64,000 nucleotides of DNA from Spirosoma panaciterrae DSM 21099. Lineage in GTDB: Bacteria > Bacteroidota > Bacteroidia > Cytophagales > Spirosomataceae. The notes below the pieces were generated by a model. That model saw nothing but the letters and a program-made list of their open reading frames with translations, made no database searches and had not been told where the DNA came from. The stretch spans positions 124,001-188,000 of the forward strand of contig NZ_KB893174.1 of assembly GCF_000374025.1 (NCBI RefSeq), in the 5' to 3' direction. Positions 44,277 through 53,169 of the stretch are shown piece after piece. Both the position numbers and the translations under genes were made by a program. Each line of letters begins with the position of its first letter. Within the stretch, counting starts at the first letter, position 1.

Positions 44277-45314
44277 TTAAAAGGGTAACGTGCGTAGCGA
44301 TCGACTGCTTTCCTGGGCTAAATCAATGACGCGGGCTAACTGCTGAATATCCGTTGGGGTTATTTCAGGCTGGGCACCATGGATAATTACGTCGTAGAGA
44401 TTGTCGTAGAACGGGGTGTAATTGCCTGGGGCACTTTCAATGATGTCGGCTTTCCCATCCCGATACAGTGTTCCCCAGCGGTCGTCAGGTTCGATGCCTA
44501 AAGAAGGATCACTGGGCAGCCGATTCGTTCGTAGTCGTTCTTCCTGCGGGTCCAGACCGCCTTTCAGAAACGAGCCTTCAGTGCCGTGCAGACTGTATCG
44601 TAAGCTGTTTTTGTACATCATCAGGCTGGATTCAAGCCGCACAACCTTATCCGTATAGCCTAATTTGATATCGAAATAATCGGGGACATGGCTATTGGGG
44701 CGAAGGATTCGGACGGTGGCCTGTACGGTTTCGGGAGCACCGAACAAATGCAAGGCCTGGTCGAGCAGGTGCGGCCCCAGATTGTACAGATTGCCCCGCC
44801 CCGTACCTGCCTGCTCTTTCCAGCTCTGCGAATTGGGGGGTACTGGTGTGTATCGATCGTACCGACATTCATAATCGACCAGTTTGCCCAGGGCCCCATC
44901 GGCCAGTAGCTGTTTGATGGTCAGGAAATCGGAGTCCCAGCGTCGGTTCTGGTAAGCGGTTGCCAGCTTACCCTGTCGCTGGGCAAGTTCCAGTAAGTCT
45001 GTGGCTTCGCGTTCGGTGAGGGCAAACGGTTTTTCAACGACGACATGTTTACCTTGCTCAAGTGCTTTTCGGGCGTAGTCAACGTGGGTTTCGTTGGGGC
45101 TGCAAATAAAAACCAGGTCGATCGACGGGTCAGCAAAGAGTTCCTCCGGGCTAGCGACCCAGTCAATCGACGGATCGAATTCCCGGACCGCATCGGGGCG
45201 GCTACTGGCAATTTTTTTAAGATGAAACTTAGGGTTGACTGTCAGAAAAGGCGTATGGAAATAACGCCCCGACAGGCCAAACCCAACCAAACCTACTTGA
45301 ACAACCTGAGACAT
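44277..45314 (-). CDS. Gfo/Idh/MocA-family NAD(P)-dependent oxidoreductase
   Basis: 345 residues. The N-terminal Rossmann fold VQVGLVGFGLSGRYFHTPFL is followed by LVFICSPNETHVDYARKALEQGKHVVVEKPFALT with the conserved EKP motif. The C-terminal domain has RWDSDFLTIKQLL, GRGNLYNLGPHLLDQALHLF (probable catalytic His region) and a substrate-binding sheet. YdgJ/MviM-type. It would oxidise or epimerise a sugar or cyclitol; pairing with the ExuT-like carrier suggests a sugar-acid or related substrate. Confidence 0.88.
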   Translation of the reverse strand: MSQVVQVGLVGFGLSGRYFHTPFLTVNPKFHLKKIASSRPDAVREFDPSIDWVASPEELFADPSIDLVFICSPNETHVDYARKALEQGKHVVVEKPFALTEREATDLLELAQRQGKLATAYQNRRWDSDFLTIKQLLADGALGKLVDYECRYDRYTPVPPNSQSWKEQAGTGRGNLYNLGPHLLDQALHLFGAPETVQATVRILRPNSHVPDYFDIKLGYTDKVVRLESSLMMYKNSLRYSLHGTEGSFLKGGLDPQEERLRTNRLPSDPSLGIEPDDRWGTLYRDGKADIIESAPGNYTPFYDNLYDVIIHGAQPEITPTDIQQLARVIDLAQESSRSLRTLPF

Positions 45315-45416
45315 AAACAGAAAAGGAATGACGGTTGCGGTAGCCCGCAGACTACCCTATAAAGCAACTGCCCCGTGTGTATCTCCTGTTTTTCAGGAAA
45401 AGTTTTCGGTTGGCTA

Positions 45417-46326
45417 CTAAGACATGCGGCTTCCTTTTACCCAGAAATGAAAGGTAGGATTCTTGATAATGCCCTGATCCTGGGTAGCTTTTAAATGACT
45501 AAAATGGGAGTCCAGACAGCGCCGATACGTATCCGATACTTGTTTAAAAGCCCGTGGTTTCAGGTGCAGTTCATCGAACCAATTCTGGTCACGGGCATTG
45601 CCCCGACTGTCGATATGATACAAATAGGGGAATTCATCCCGTTGTGCCAGCCCAACAAACATCTCATTCAGCTCAAAGATCATAGCCATGAAAATCGACC
45701 TTTGTACAGAAAGTGACTTGATCCCACGAATCATGAGCGGTTGCGACATCCATTTATCGCTGCCTAACAGCGCGTTCAGAATGGGCTGATAAGGAGTAGC
45801 CCAGTCGAACCACCATGTCATTTCCACCCCCGCTGACCAGAAAAGCCGAAGGCTTGTGAATAGAGAGTTCTTCGACGTATTTTTCTTCAAAGAGAATATT
45901 TGCCAGCCAGTCGCCCGCATACGACATACTAAAAATGGCGTAGTCATGGTGGTCGTCCAGCCAGTTGATAATGTCACGGCCAAAAAACTGGAACCAGGAG
46001 TCGCCTTCAGCCACTATAACTTTATGTCCATCCGTACCGACAAAGCCCGCATTGATTTTACGAAAATAGGCTTTCTGTCGTCGGGCCGTCATGTAGCGAT
46101 TAAACTGACCCAGTACGCCCGTGGTGGCATCCGACTCGGTTCGGAGTGCAGATTCATTGATGTTATATACCCGCTTGAGAGCCATGCGCAGGTCGTCGAA
46201 TTGTAGACCCGTTGCGGGATCGGTAAGGTGTTTGAAATCCAGGTCGCCAAAATCGAGTGGATGCTTAATCAGTTTTTCAAGGAGGGCATCTTTCTGAGTC
46301 ATTGAGGAAGGGGAAATAAAAGGCAA
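45417..46326 (-). pseudogene. SGNH-hydrolase-like gene split by a frameshift
   Basis: Two minus-strand frames together make one SGNH-type protein. The upstream frame (46326 to 45754) has the nucleophile block VIVAEGDSWFQFFG and the oxyanion block FLVSGGGNDMVV, then runs into unrelated residues and stops. The downstream frame (in 45983 to 45417) continues with WATPYQPILNALLGSD and supplies the catalytic Asp-His as QNWFDELHLKPRAF. The switch is needed between about 45797 and 45825 and corresponds to one extra base (or two missing) in this copy, near a GGGGG and ATGGTGGTT stretch. Frameshift mutation or sequencing error; ATG 46302 is an alternative start. Confidence 0.75.
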
Positions 46327-46344
46327 GGCATTGAATTTACGGAT

Positions 46345-47316
46345 TCATTTTTTTTGAATACGTTGTCCTTCCAGCTTTTCAACTCGTTTTTTCAGGTCAT
46401 CGTTGGCTTGCTGTAAGCTTGCAATCTGCTGTTTCTGGGCGGTATTGAGCTTTTCAACGGCATCCAGTCGGCTCAGTATAGTACTGAGATCGGGGCCAGA
46501 AGTCAGAATAACATCGCCCTGGGTATTCACTGAAAGTACTTTCCCATTGCTGGGGGTAGCTGTTGAACTGCTCGTCAGGTTGGTGAAGCGCAAGCCGCTT
46601 TGGTTGGCCGATACGGCAGTTATTTCAAGCTTGGCACGAGGAGCCGAATTGCCGATACCCACATTGACATTGGTATTACCCAAGATTAACGAGTTGCTAA
46701 GGCTGACAAAGGCACCTGCACCTATGGCGGTGGCATTGTCGAGGTTATCGGCTCCAGCCGCTTCAAAGCCTATATACGTACCCTTATCACCAGTTTTAGG
46801 AGAAGGGGTCACCCGGCCTGAGCCTGCCAACTGGCCTATACATACCGAGCGTAATAGACCTGTATAAGTTGTGGCGGCATTTTCACCGATCAATGTGTTC
46901 CCGAAGCCACCTCCCAAATTACTGCCAGCATTATAGCCCATAATGATCGATTCGTCCATAAGATTCGCATTTCCGGCAGCCCGAAAGCCGATCAGAACGT
47001 TGCGTTGGCCCTTCTTCATTTTAAAGGCTACCTCGGTTCCAATGTACACACTTTCGCCAATGTTTTTGCTGGTATCACTGGGGGCTGCCGCATAACCCAG
47101 ATAGACGTTGTCTCGTGAGGATTTAGCATTGGAACCCGCTTCGTTTCCCAGTATCACATTCCGTTGGGCGTCCACTACACTTCTCCCGGCACTAATGCCA
47201 ACAATAGTGTTATTCCCGCCGGGCGTTTGGGAGGTAGGCGAGGTGGCTACATAGTTGTTTTGCGCCAGAGCAAAGCTTCCCCACAACAGGAAGCAACCAG
47301 TAACAAGTTTTTTCAT
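46345..47316 (-). CDS. Exported repeat protein with adhesin-head-like repeats and C-terminal coiled coil
   Basis: 323 residues with a signal peptide (LVTGCFLLWGSFALAQ). About eight imperfect repeats of the type N(T/V)xIGxxAG follow (NNTIVGISAG, RNVILGNEAG, DNVYLGYAA, RNVLIGFRAAG, NTLIGENAA, GTYIGFEAAG, NSLILGNTNV), similar to the beta-roll of trimeric adhesin heads and phage tail-fibre-like Bacteroidetes proteins. The C-terminus from LSRLDAVEKLNTAQKQQIAS is a heptad coiled coil, a probable trimerisation stalk. Surface or structural function is inferred. Confidence 0.78.
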   Translation of the reverse strand: MKKLVTGCFLLWGSFALAQNNYVATSPTSQTPGGNNTIVGISAGRSVVDAQRNVILGNEAGSNAKSSRDNVYLGYAAAPSDTSKNIGESVYIGTEVAFKMKKGQRNVLIGFRAAGNANLMDESIIMGYNAGSNLGGGFGNTLIGENAATTYTGLLRSVCIGQLAGSGRVTPSPKTGDKGTYIGFEAAGADNLDNATAIGAGAFVSLSNSLILGNTNVNVGIGNSAPRAKLEITAVSANQSGLRFTNLTSSSTATPSNGKVLSVNTQGDVILTSGPDLSTILSRLDAVEKLNTAQKQQIASLQQANDDLKKRVEKLEGQRIQKK

Positions 47317-47424
47317 GGGATTGATCTGTGAATGGTTTAGAAAAAGAGACTAAATACGCGTAAAATACTATTTCTTTAGAAATGTATAATTGTCGGGTAA
47401 ATAATGCAGATTGTGGCAAAAAAT

Positions 47425-47446
47425 AAACGGGAAAATTCCCGTTTTT
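47425..47446 (-). terminator. Stem-loop terminator downstream of the M81 peptidase gene
   Basis: AAACGGGAA (47425-47433) and TTCCCGTTT (47436-47444) form a tight stem. On the minus strand, in the direction of the M81 gene, the stem is followed by TATTTTTT. It lies 47 bases past the M81 stop and before the surface-protein gene, whose promoter must be in 47317-47420. Confidence 0.6.
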
Positions 47447-47492
47447 CTGGAATAATCCCGTCTGGTTGATTGACTTATGGATTGAAATAGAA

Positions 47493-49073
47493 CTACTTGT
47501 CGGCTCCCGATACAGGCACCAACTGGGCCGACAGGTCCGGCGTTTTCATGTCTTTGTCGAACGGAAACATCGGGCGTTTGATTCGTTTGTAAGGGAGTCG
47601 GAACAGATCCTGATCGACGCCACCGGGTGTAAGGGCCATAATCCAGTCGGCTCGCATATTGTACAGCTCGGGTTCGAGGTAGCCGATCTTAACGACCACT
47701 ATATCCGCTTCGCGTGGCTTTAGTCCTAACCGGGTGAAATCGATTTCTTTGTGATAGGGTTTACGCTTTTGGGTGATGATCACATGCACGCTTCCGACCT
47801 TAATGACCGCTTCTACTTCGGCATCTTTGTCGCCCTGAACGATGGATTCGACGGTACCTTTGAGGGGAATAGGGGGAGCATACCGGGCATCGACAGCCGC
47901 GCCTGCTTTCCCATCGACCGTACCACCCACGCCAGCGGCAATAGCCTTTTTGATGAGGTCAGGAGCAGGAATCGACGCATAAATTAACGATGGACCATCG
48001 GCCTTCTGAAACGCAGGGCGAGACAAAATCTGGGTCAACGTCCAGGTTACATCGCCCGCTCCGCCTGCGGTTGGATTATCGCCCGTATCGCTGATGAAAA
48101 ACGGGTGTTTCGGACTGGCTAAGGCTTTCGCCAGGCATTCGTCCAGTGTGCCGGTAGGGGCTACAAACCCAAACTCCGAACGAACGCTCCAGAAGTGCTG
48201 CGCTAGTTTCTCGGCCGCCTTGGTCACACTGGCTTTGTCGTCGCCCGTAACCATCACAACCGCATGGTTACGGGGCTCATCGGCCCAAGCGTATCCAATC
48301 CAGATACCGGCATCGACAATACCCGGCTGATGGTCGGCCAGTGGAGCTACCTCCTGATAGAGGCTTTTTCCGGGTTCGATACGGGTACTGGTTTTTTCGC
48401 CGGGTAGTAAAATCGGAATGGGTATCCAGGCTTTGTAGGCTGGTTTGCCTTTGCCACTCTTAATGCGTTCAAGCAAATGAACGACAGCCCGCTCCTTGGT
48501 TTGCATGGCATCCTCGTGCGGAGCCATCCGGTAGCAGGTCATCAGGTCGGTGTTTTGCGCCAGTCGCCAGGAAACGTTACCATGCAAATCCATCGACGTT
48601 GAAATGATGGTTTTATAGCCAATTACCTGCCGGATTCGGGTAATCAGATCCCCTTCTGGATCATCGAGCCCTTTGACGCTCATGGCACCGTGAATATCAA
48701 AATATAGGCCATCGTAGGGGCCATACTTCCTAAGCGAATCCAGCATTTTGCCAACGAGTGATTCATAGGCATCCCGCGTGACGGCCCCACCCGGAAGCGA
48801 TTTGCCGACAATCGTCGGAAACCAGATGGCCTGCTTTCGTAAAGGGGCTACGGGCATCATGAACGGGTAGGCATTAAAAACCTCAGGACCATACCGGGCG
48901 TGGAAGGCCTCTTCCAGCGTAACGGCCGGAGAAAACGTGCTGGATTCGATGCCTAAACCTGCAATGGCGATGCGCGGTAAACGGGTGTCAGGCCCTGGTA
49001 CTGACTGGGCTTTACCGACACAAATGGAGAAGAAAGCGGTGAGTAAGATGAAGAAGAGCTGTTTCATGTCCAC
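47493..49073 (-). CDS. Exported M81-family (MlrC-like) metallopeptidase
   Basis: 526 residues with a signal peptide (QLFFILLTAFFSICVGKAQ). MlrC features: RIAIAGLGIESSTFSPAVT, GPYDGLYFDIHGAMSV, ISTSMDLHGNVSWRLAQNTD with metal-binding Asp-His, MAPHEDAMQTKERA, FISDTGDNPTAGGAGD, and a C-terminal MlrC domain with VKIGYLEPELYNMRADWIMALTPGGVDQD. MlrC of microcystin degraders cleaves the linear peptide; most homologues are found in bacteria unrelated to toxin degradation and their substrate is unknown. ATG 49067 is an alternative start. Confidence 0.85.
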   Translation of the reverse strand: MDMKQLFFILLTAFFSICVGKAQSVPGPDTRLPRIAIAGLGIESSTFSPAVTLEEAFHARYGPEVFNAYPFMMPVAPLRKQAIWFPTIVGKSLPGGAVTRDAYESLVGKMLDSLRKYGPYDGLYFDIHGAMSVKGLDDPEGDLITRIRQVIGYKTIISTSMDLHGNVSWRLAQNTDLMTCYRMAPHEDAMQTKERAVVHLLERIKSGKGKPAYKAWIPIPILLPGEKTSTRIEPGKSLYQEVAPLADHQPGIVDAGIWIGYAWADEPRNHAVVMVTGDDKASVTKAAEKLAQHFWSVRSEFGFVAPTGTLDECLAKALASPKHPFFISDTGDNPTAGGAGDVTWTLTQILSRPAFQKADGPSLIYASIPAPDLIKKAIAAGVGGTVDGKAGAAVDARYAPPIPLKGTVESIVQGDKDAEVEAVIKVGSVHVIITQKRKPYHKEIDFTRLGLKPREADIVVVKIGYLEPELYNMRADWIMALTPGGVDQDLFRLPYKRIKRPMFPFDKDMKTPDLSAQLVPVSGADK

Positions 49074-49459
49074 AAGTTAACGCATTCCATCGAAACCTGA
49101 GACCAGCCCAGCCGCCGGGCTCCCCTTCTTTCAGCAGCGAATTAAATTTACTCGGAATCGGCTGTATTGATTTGAGCATTTCGGGTGGCGGGTGCCGCAT
49201 CTGATCGGAGGGTAAATCGTTCAGCCTGGTATCGCCAGGGCGATGAGGCTTGCGAGGACCGGGGTTGTAAAGGGTAGTTATGTGGCGCTCCATCATGGCG
49301 AAGAGACTTTATTGGGTTGAAACAGGTATACCGATACGCTGAACAGGAATTTTAAACCGAAAACAGGAGGGTAGTACCGGCGCTGCTATACGTACCCAAT
49401 CGCACGGTAGATTTCGTATTGAAGCGCGCACTTGAAGACTACACCTCCTGTAGTACGGG
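49074..49459. other. 386-base gap with no convincing gene
   Basis: A minus-strand frame from 49296 runs through the gap and into the M81 gene start. Its translation (SIQPIPSKFNSLLKEGEPGG region) has no recognisable domain and is Pro-rich; it may be a decayed gene or chance. The gap must hold the promoter of the M81 gene. No palindrome or operator of note was seen. Confidence 0.4.
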
Positions 49460-50389
49460 TCAACTAGGCATAGAGATGGGTGGCAAACGGCGATGGAGGT
49501 CTTCAGCAATCAGTTCCCGATTGATCCAGGCTCCGGCTTTCGAGCCACTAGCCACGGCGAGCGCAACCTGCCTGAACATCGTAGTGGCATCACCAGCGGC
49601 AAATACCCCCGGCGCGGTTGTTGCCCCGAAGTCTGTCACCTCAATCAGATTGTGATCGGTTAGTTGGCAGCCTAGTTGCTGGGCAAGGTCGGATGAAAGC
49701 TGGAAAGGTACGCGGGCATACAACGCGTTGAGGAATACCCGATCCTCATTTGCCAGCACCAGGTTCGATACGAATCCGTTTTGGTGTTCAATGGCCGTAA
49801 GTAAGGTCTCCACAATCGGAATGTTGAGCATTTTCAGCGTATAATGCTGAGCTTCTGTTAGGGTTGCGGGCCCATTTGTATACAGCGTTAGGTCGGGATT
49901 CCAATGTTGGATGAGCGTTGCCAATTCGTACCCTACCTCGCCATTGGCCAGAATCCCTACGGGCTGATGGCGAACTTCATAGCCGTGACAATAGGGACAA
50001 TGAAGCACCGAACGGCCCCAGCATTCGGCAAAACCCGGCAGATTGGGCAGCATGTCGACCAGTCCTGTTGCTAACAACAGCTTTCGGCTGGAGAAGGTGT
50101 GGCCACCTGCTGTGGTTACCCGGAAACCAGCCGTGTCGGTAGTTGCGGTCAGGGCTGTATCGTCCAGGAAGGATAGGGTTGAATACAACTTGAGTTGCTC
50201 ACGGCTAATGGCCGTTAACTGGGCAGGTGTGGCACCGTCGCGGGTCAGAAAATTATGCGAATGAGGTGTCTGTCGGTTAGCGGGCTTTCCGGCATCAATC
50301 ACCAACACCCGGCGAAGTGAGCGACCTAGTGCCAGCGCAGCACTCAAACCCGCGTAGCTACCGCCAATACAAATTACATCGTAGTCCAT
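49460..50389 (-). CDS. Thioredoxin-reductase-like FAD/NAD(P)-dependent oxidoreductase
   Basis: 309 residues with two Rossmann nucleotide-binding folds: FAD site CIGGSYAGLSAALALGRS at the N-terminus and ILANGEVGYELATL in the middle; the closing FAD motif is GVFAAGDATT. The redox-active pair lies in SVLHCPYCHGYE, placed as in thioredoxin reductase although the C-x-x-C spacing residues differ from CATC. Members of this type serve as thioredoxin- or small-thiol reductases. The leader (ACAACAACGACA) is A/C-rich. It is followed upstream, 16 bases away, by the metal GTPase gene on the same strand. Confidence 0.88.
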   Translation of the reverse strand: MDYDVICIGGSYAGLSAALALGRSLRRVLVIDAGKPANRQTPHSHNFLTRDGATPAQLTAISREQLKLYSTLSFLDDTALTATTDTAGFRVTTAGGHTFSSRKLLLATGLVDMLPNLPGFAECWGRSVLHCPYCHGYEVRHQPVGILANGEVGYELATLIQHWNPDLTLYTNGPATLTEAQHYTLKMLNIPIVETLLTAIEHQNGFVSNLVLANEDRVFLNALYARVPFQLSSDLAQQLGCQLTDHNLIEVTDFGATTAPGVFAAGDATTMFRQVALAVASGSKAGAWINRELIAEDLHRRLPPISMPS

Positions 50390-50405
50390 TGTCGTTGTTG
50401 TTTTA

Positions 50406-51617
50406 TTATTCCCAAACAGGAAAAGGGTCTTTGAAGGCGCCCTGATTTTCCATGTGTTTCAGTTCAGACTCTGTGCATAAACACGCCAGGAATTCGGTCG
50501 TAATCTGTTCTTGATGAAGGTCTTGTCCAATAATGACCAATTCATTCTGACGATCCCCAAATCGTTTATGCCAACGGGATTCAATAGCCTGACGGTTTTC
50601 CAGAAAGGCAGCATACCGAAGACGTTGAGCATACGGCATAGAGGCCCACCAGACCCCGGCCCGCTCGGCCCGAAGGCTTCCCCCCGCCTGGCTGAAATTC
50701 AAGGCATCGTTCGGACGGGAAGCCAGCCAGAACAATCCTTTACTGCGGATAATACCGGCCGGAAAGTTTTCGCTTAGGTAGTGCCAGAAACGAACGGGAT
50801 GAAACGGCCTGCGATCCCTGAAAACGAACGATGAGATCCCATATTCTTCCGTTTCGGGCGTATGACCCTTGCCGGATTTATAATTCTGCAATTCCTGAAT
50901 CCAGCCTGCCGACTGAGAGGCTTCGTCAAAATCGAACAGATTGGTGTTGAGCAATTGCCCCGGATCGACCTGCGAAAACCGGGATTCGATGAGCCGGGCT
51001 TTCGGGTTGAGTTTTTGCAGGATCGCTTTTAGTTCGCCCAGTTGGTTCGGCTTGAGCAGATCTGTTTTGTTCAGTACTATGACATTGGCAAACTCAATCT
51101 GATCGGTGAGCAGATTCACAATTGTGCGCGTATCGGTAGCGTCGGTGTTCAGTTGGCGTTGATACACGGTATCGACCGAGCTAAAATCGCGGGGGAAATT
51201 GAACGCATCAACTACCGTGACCAGGGTGTCGAGTCGGGCAAATCGGGAAAGGTCGATCTCTTGCGCTTCGTCGACGAAACTGAAGGTCTGCGCCACAGGT
51301 AAGGGTTCTGAAATTCCTGTGGATTCAATCAGCAGGTAATCGAAACGACCTTCACGGGCTAGTTTTTCAACTTCAATCATCAGGTCTTCGCGTAGGGTGC
51401 AGCAGATGCAGCCATTGCTCATCTCGACCAGTTTCTCTTCGGTTCGGGATAGGGTATTCTGCTGATTGACAAGCTGCGCATCGACATTGACCTCACTCAT
51501 GTCGTTGACAATCACCGCCACTTTTAGCCCTTGCTTATTGTGTAAGATATGATTGAGCAGGGTTGTTTTACCAGCCCCCAGAAAACCACTCAGAACGGTT
51601 ACAGGTAATTTTTTCAT
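50406..51617 (-). CDS. COG0523 G3E-family metallochaperone GTPase (CobW/ZigA-like)
   Basis: 403 residues. P-loop [13 protein letters not shown] near the N-terminus, the metal-binding CxCC in [13 protein letters not shown], switch/base motifs [10 protein letters not shown] and VLNKTDLL, and a C-terminal CobW_C domain ([16 protein letters not shown]). G3E GTPases of this type load or allocate zinc under starvation. It is the first of three minus-strand genes read from the divergent region at 52457-52630 (MerC, DUF3299-like, this GTPase), with 15 bases to its upstream neighbour, and that region carries twin metal-regulator-like palindromes. Confidence 0.92.
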   Translation of the reverse strand: MKKLPVTVLSGFLGAGKTTLLNHILHNKQGLKVAVIVNDMSEVNVDAQLVNQQNTLSRTEEKLVEMSNGCICCTLREDLMIEVEKLAREGRFDYLLIESTGISEPLPVAQTFSFVDEAQEIDLSRFARLDTLVTVVDAFNFPRDFSSVDTVYQRQLNTDATDTRTIVNLLTDQIEFANVIVLNKTDLLKPNQLGELKAILQKLNPKARLIESRFSQVDPGQLLNTNLFDFDEASQSAGWIQELQNYKSGKGHTPETEEYGISSFVFRDRRPFHPVRFWHYLSENFPAGIIRSKGLFWLASRPNDALNFSQAGGSLRAERAGVWWASMPYAQRLRYAAFLENRQAIESRWHKRFGDRQNELVIIGQDLHQEQITTEFLACLCTESELKHMENQGAFKDPFPVWE

Positions 51618-51632
51618 GGTTGAATACGGGGT

Positions 51633-52070
51633 TTACTGTAGTTCGGCATTCTCCAGAATGTAGTTTAACTCGTATAGGTTGTCGGCATTGAGCCGGAGGG
51701 TGCCTGAAAACGTTCGGCGCTCGTCGGTTTTGAATTTGTAGGGTAAGCGTTTGAATTTGAGCGCAATGATTGATTCGGGGCCAGCGGCTCCGCAGAAAAA
51801 ACAGGCGGCCATCGGAAATCGGGAAACAACGTAAATACCTCGTTCCAAATCAATAGGGAGCACATAGCCAGAAATACGAATGGGTTTACCCGCCAGGGCT
51901 TTTACCGAATTGCCAAAATGTGGGTATAGCATTACGACCCCTTCTTCGGGATACCACTTCTTCTTGAACTGTACATCACGCAGCTGTTCCCAGTCGACAG
52001 CCGCCGGTTCGGTAATAGGGTGGAGAGGGGCGCCAAGCAATAGGCCCACAACCAGGAGGATCGCCTTCAT
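51633..52070 (-). CDS. DUF3299-like exported protein of a zinc/copper-homeostasis cluster
   Basis: 145 residues with a signal peptide (AILLVVGLLLGAPLHP). GKPIRISGYVLPIDLERGIYVVSRFPMAACFFCGAAGPESIIALKF is the OB-like core of the DUF3299 type, here split by reading; the CFFCG pair could bind metal or form a disulfide. The family is often found in Zur-controlled gene sets. It lies between merC (5 bases) and the COG0523 GTPase (15 bases), so one transcript is likely. Biochemical role unknown. Confidence 0.7.
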   Translation of the reverse strand: MKAILLVVGLLLGAPLHPITEPAAVDWEQLRDVQFKKKWYPEEGVVMLYPHFGNSVKALAGKPIRISGYVLPIDLERGIYVVSRFPMAACFFCGAAGPESIIALKFKRLPYKFKTDERRTFSGTLRLNADNLYELNYILENAELQ

Positions 52071-52075
52071 GCTTG

Positions 52076-52456
52076 TCAGTGAACATGATGAGTTCGGCAG
52101 TAACGAATATTCAGCAGATGGCTGATTACCAGACCAATGGATGCGGTATACGCCAGATACGCAAACGATTCATGGATTTCCTCCAGCAGAAGACCTGCCG
52201 CAAACAGGACCAGGAGACTCCAAAGGGCCATCTCGATCTGGTGCGATGTATGGCGGGTGGCTGACCACACGGCCAGGATATTGATCCCGATAAACAGATA
52301 GTCGAGGCTAAGAAAGCCTAGTCGGAGCGTATCGTGTTGAAGTAAGGTAGACGTCATGACCGCAACAGGCGTAATCAGACAATGTATGATGCAGAGGACT
52401 GATCCGGTAATGCCCATCCAGTCGGCCCGTTGAGAAAATGCGGGGATCGATTTCAT
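52076..52456 (-). CDS. MerC-domain inner-membrane protein
   Basis: 126 residues with four hydrophobic segments. GSVLCIIHCLITPVAV carries the Cys-X3-His-Cys motif typical of MerC, which in mercury operons carries Hg(II) and in Bacteroidetes is found in zinc-related clusters without mer genes. C-terminal YCRTHHVH is a possible further metal site. It is the first gene of the minus-strand set; the operator-like palindromes lie 32-107 bases upstream of its start. Confidence 0.85.
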   Translation of the reverse strand: MKSIPAFSQRADWMGITGSVLCIIHCLITPVAVMTSTLLQHDTLRLGFLSLDYLFIGINILAVWSATRHTSHQIEMALWSLLVLFAAGLLLEEIHESFAYLAYTASIGLVISHLLNIRYCRTHHVH

Positions 52457-52487
52457 AGGGAGGTTGAAAATTAAAGGGGGTTATAAA

Positions 52488-52502
52488 TGCAACAGTGTTG
52501 CA
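52488..52502. promoter_or_regulatory. Palindromic operator candidate 1 (Zur/Fur-like), TGCAACAGTGTTGCA
   Basis: A 15-base palindrome with arms TGCAAC/GTTGCA, 32 bases from the merC start and 129 bases from the start of the small CHC gene on the other strand. It matches candidate 2 at all but two central bases. TTGCAAC-type palindromes with a three-base centre fit a Fur-family dimer site; Zur is favoured because the minus-strand genes are zinc-type. Confidence 0.65.
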
Positions 52503-52548
52503 AATATAGGCATGTAAATGGGGTTGGCAACAGAAGATGGGTTTATTT

Positions 52549-52563
52549 TGCAACTTTGTTGCA
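52549..52563. promoter_or_regulatory. Palindromic operator candidate 2 (Zur/Fur-like), TGCAACTTTGTTGCA
   Basis: Second 15-base copy, 61 bases (about six helical turns) from the first and 68 bases before the ATG of the small CHC gene at 52631. Its place suggests that both divergent units answer to the same regulator. Confidence 0.65.
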
Positions 52564-52630
52564 TTCTGTTTGTTGGCGTGAGCGCGGGCAAGTTTGTATA
52601 GAACCGTTTTCAGGCTACCTTTGCGGCTCT

Positions 52631-53005
52631 ATGCGCTCTGTGCTGATTTATATACTCACATTGGCCGTGCTGCTGCCCAGCATCAGCTCGTGGGGTATTA
52701 TTGCGCATTATCAGCTTAATAAAGAGTACATTGCCCGTGTACTGTGCGAAAATCGGGACAAGCCCCAGATGCACTGTGATGGTAAATGCTACCTGGCTAA
52801 ACGGCTAAAAGCACAACAGGACAAACAGGATAAAGAGACGTCAGAGCGAGTTCAGCATAGCTCACTCATCCAGCTCTATTACGAATCTTATCAGGCCTTC
52901 ACCTTTGCTACGCCAGTAGCGCCTGCGCAACACCAGGTGTTTACGTATCTGCTGAGCGTTTACGCTGCTCCAGTCCACGGCCTTCTCCGGCCACCTTGTG
53001 CCTGA
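52631..53005 (+). CDS. Small membrane-anchored Cys-His-Cys protein, copy 1
   Basis: 124 residues from ATG 52631; the frame is open to 52487 but that would span the operators. One N-terminal hydrophobic segment (about 4-19) is followed by WGIIAHYQLNKEYIA and C39-x9-C49 with H48 and C53 in CENRDKPQMHCDGKCYL, a candidate soft-metal site just outside the membrane. The variable C-terminus is Gln/Lys-rich, then aromatic. I know this as an uncharacterised Bacteroidetes family found near TonB receptors and copper proteins. A second copy is at 58386. Residues 21-56 are identical between the copies. Confidence 0.8.
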   Translation: MRSVLIYILTLAVLLPSISSWGIIAHYQLNKEYIARVLCENRDKPQMHCDGKCYLAKRLKAQQDKQDKETSERVQHSSLIQLYYESYQAFTFATPVAPAQHQVFTYLLSVYAAPVHGLLRPPCA

Positions 53006-53169
53006 TTGAGCCCATTCATCATTTCCAGTCGATAGTCCCGACAGGATCGTCCTGTCTGTAGCTGTCGATCTATTGAGCGGTCTTATCGGCTGGATAGGCC
53101 TATTCATTTCGTTTAGTCTCCATAGCTTCCCTGACCGTTCAGTGGCCAGGAGCTTCCATTTTCTTCTTT

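Noticed and set aside
49012..49296. 94-codon minus-strand frame before the M81 gene
   Set aside because: Overlaps the M81 signal-peptide region, is Pro-rich and matches nothing I know; treated as non-coding gap.
52481..52563. Considered as a transposon end because of paired repeats
   Set aside because: Both copies are palindromes in the same divergent promoter region with no flanking duplication; operators explain them better.
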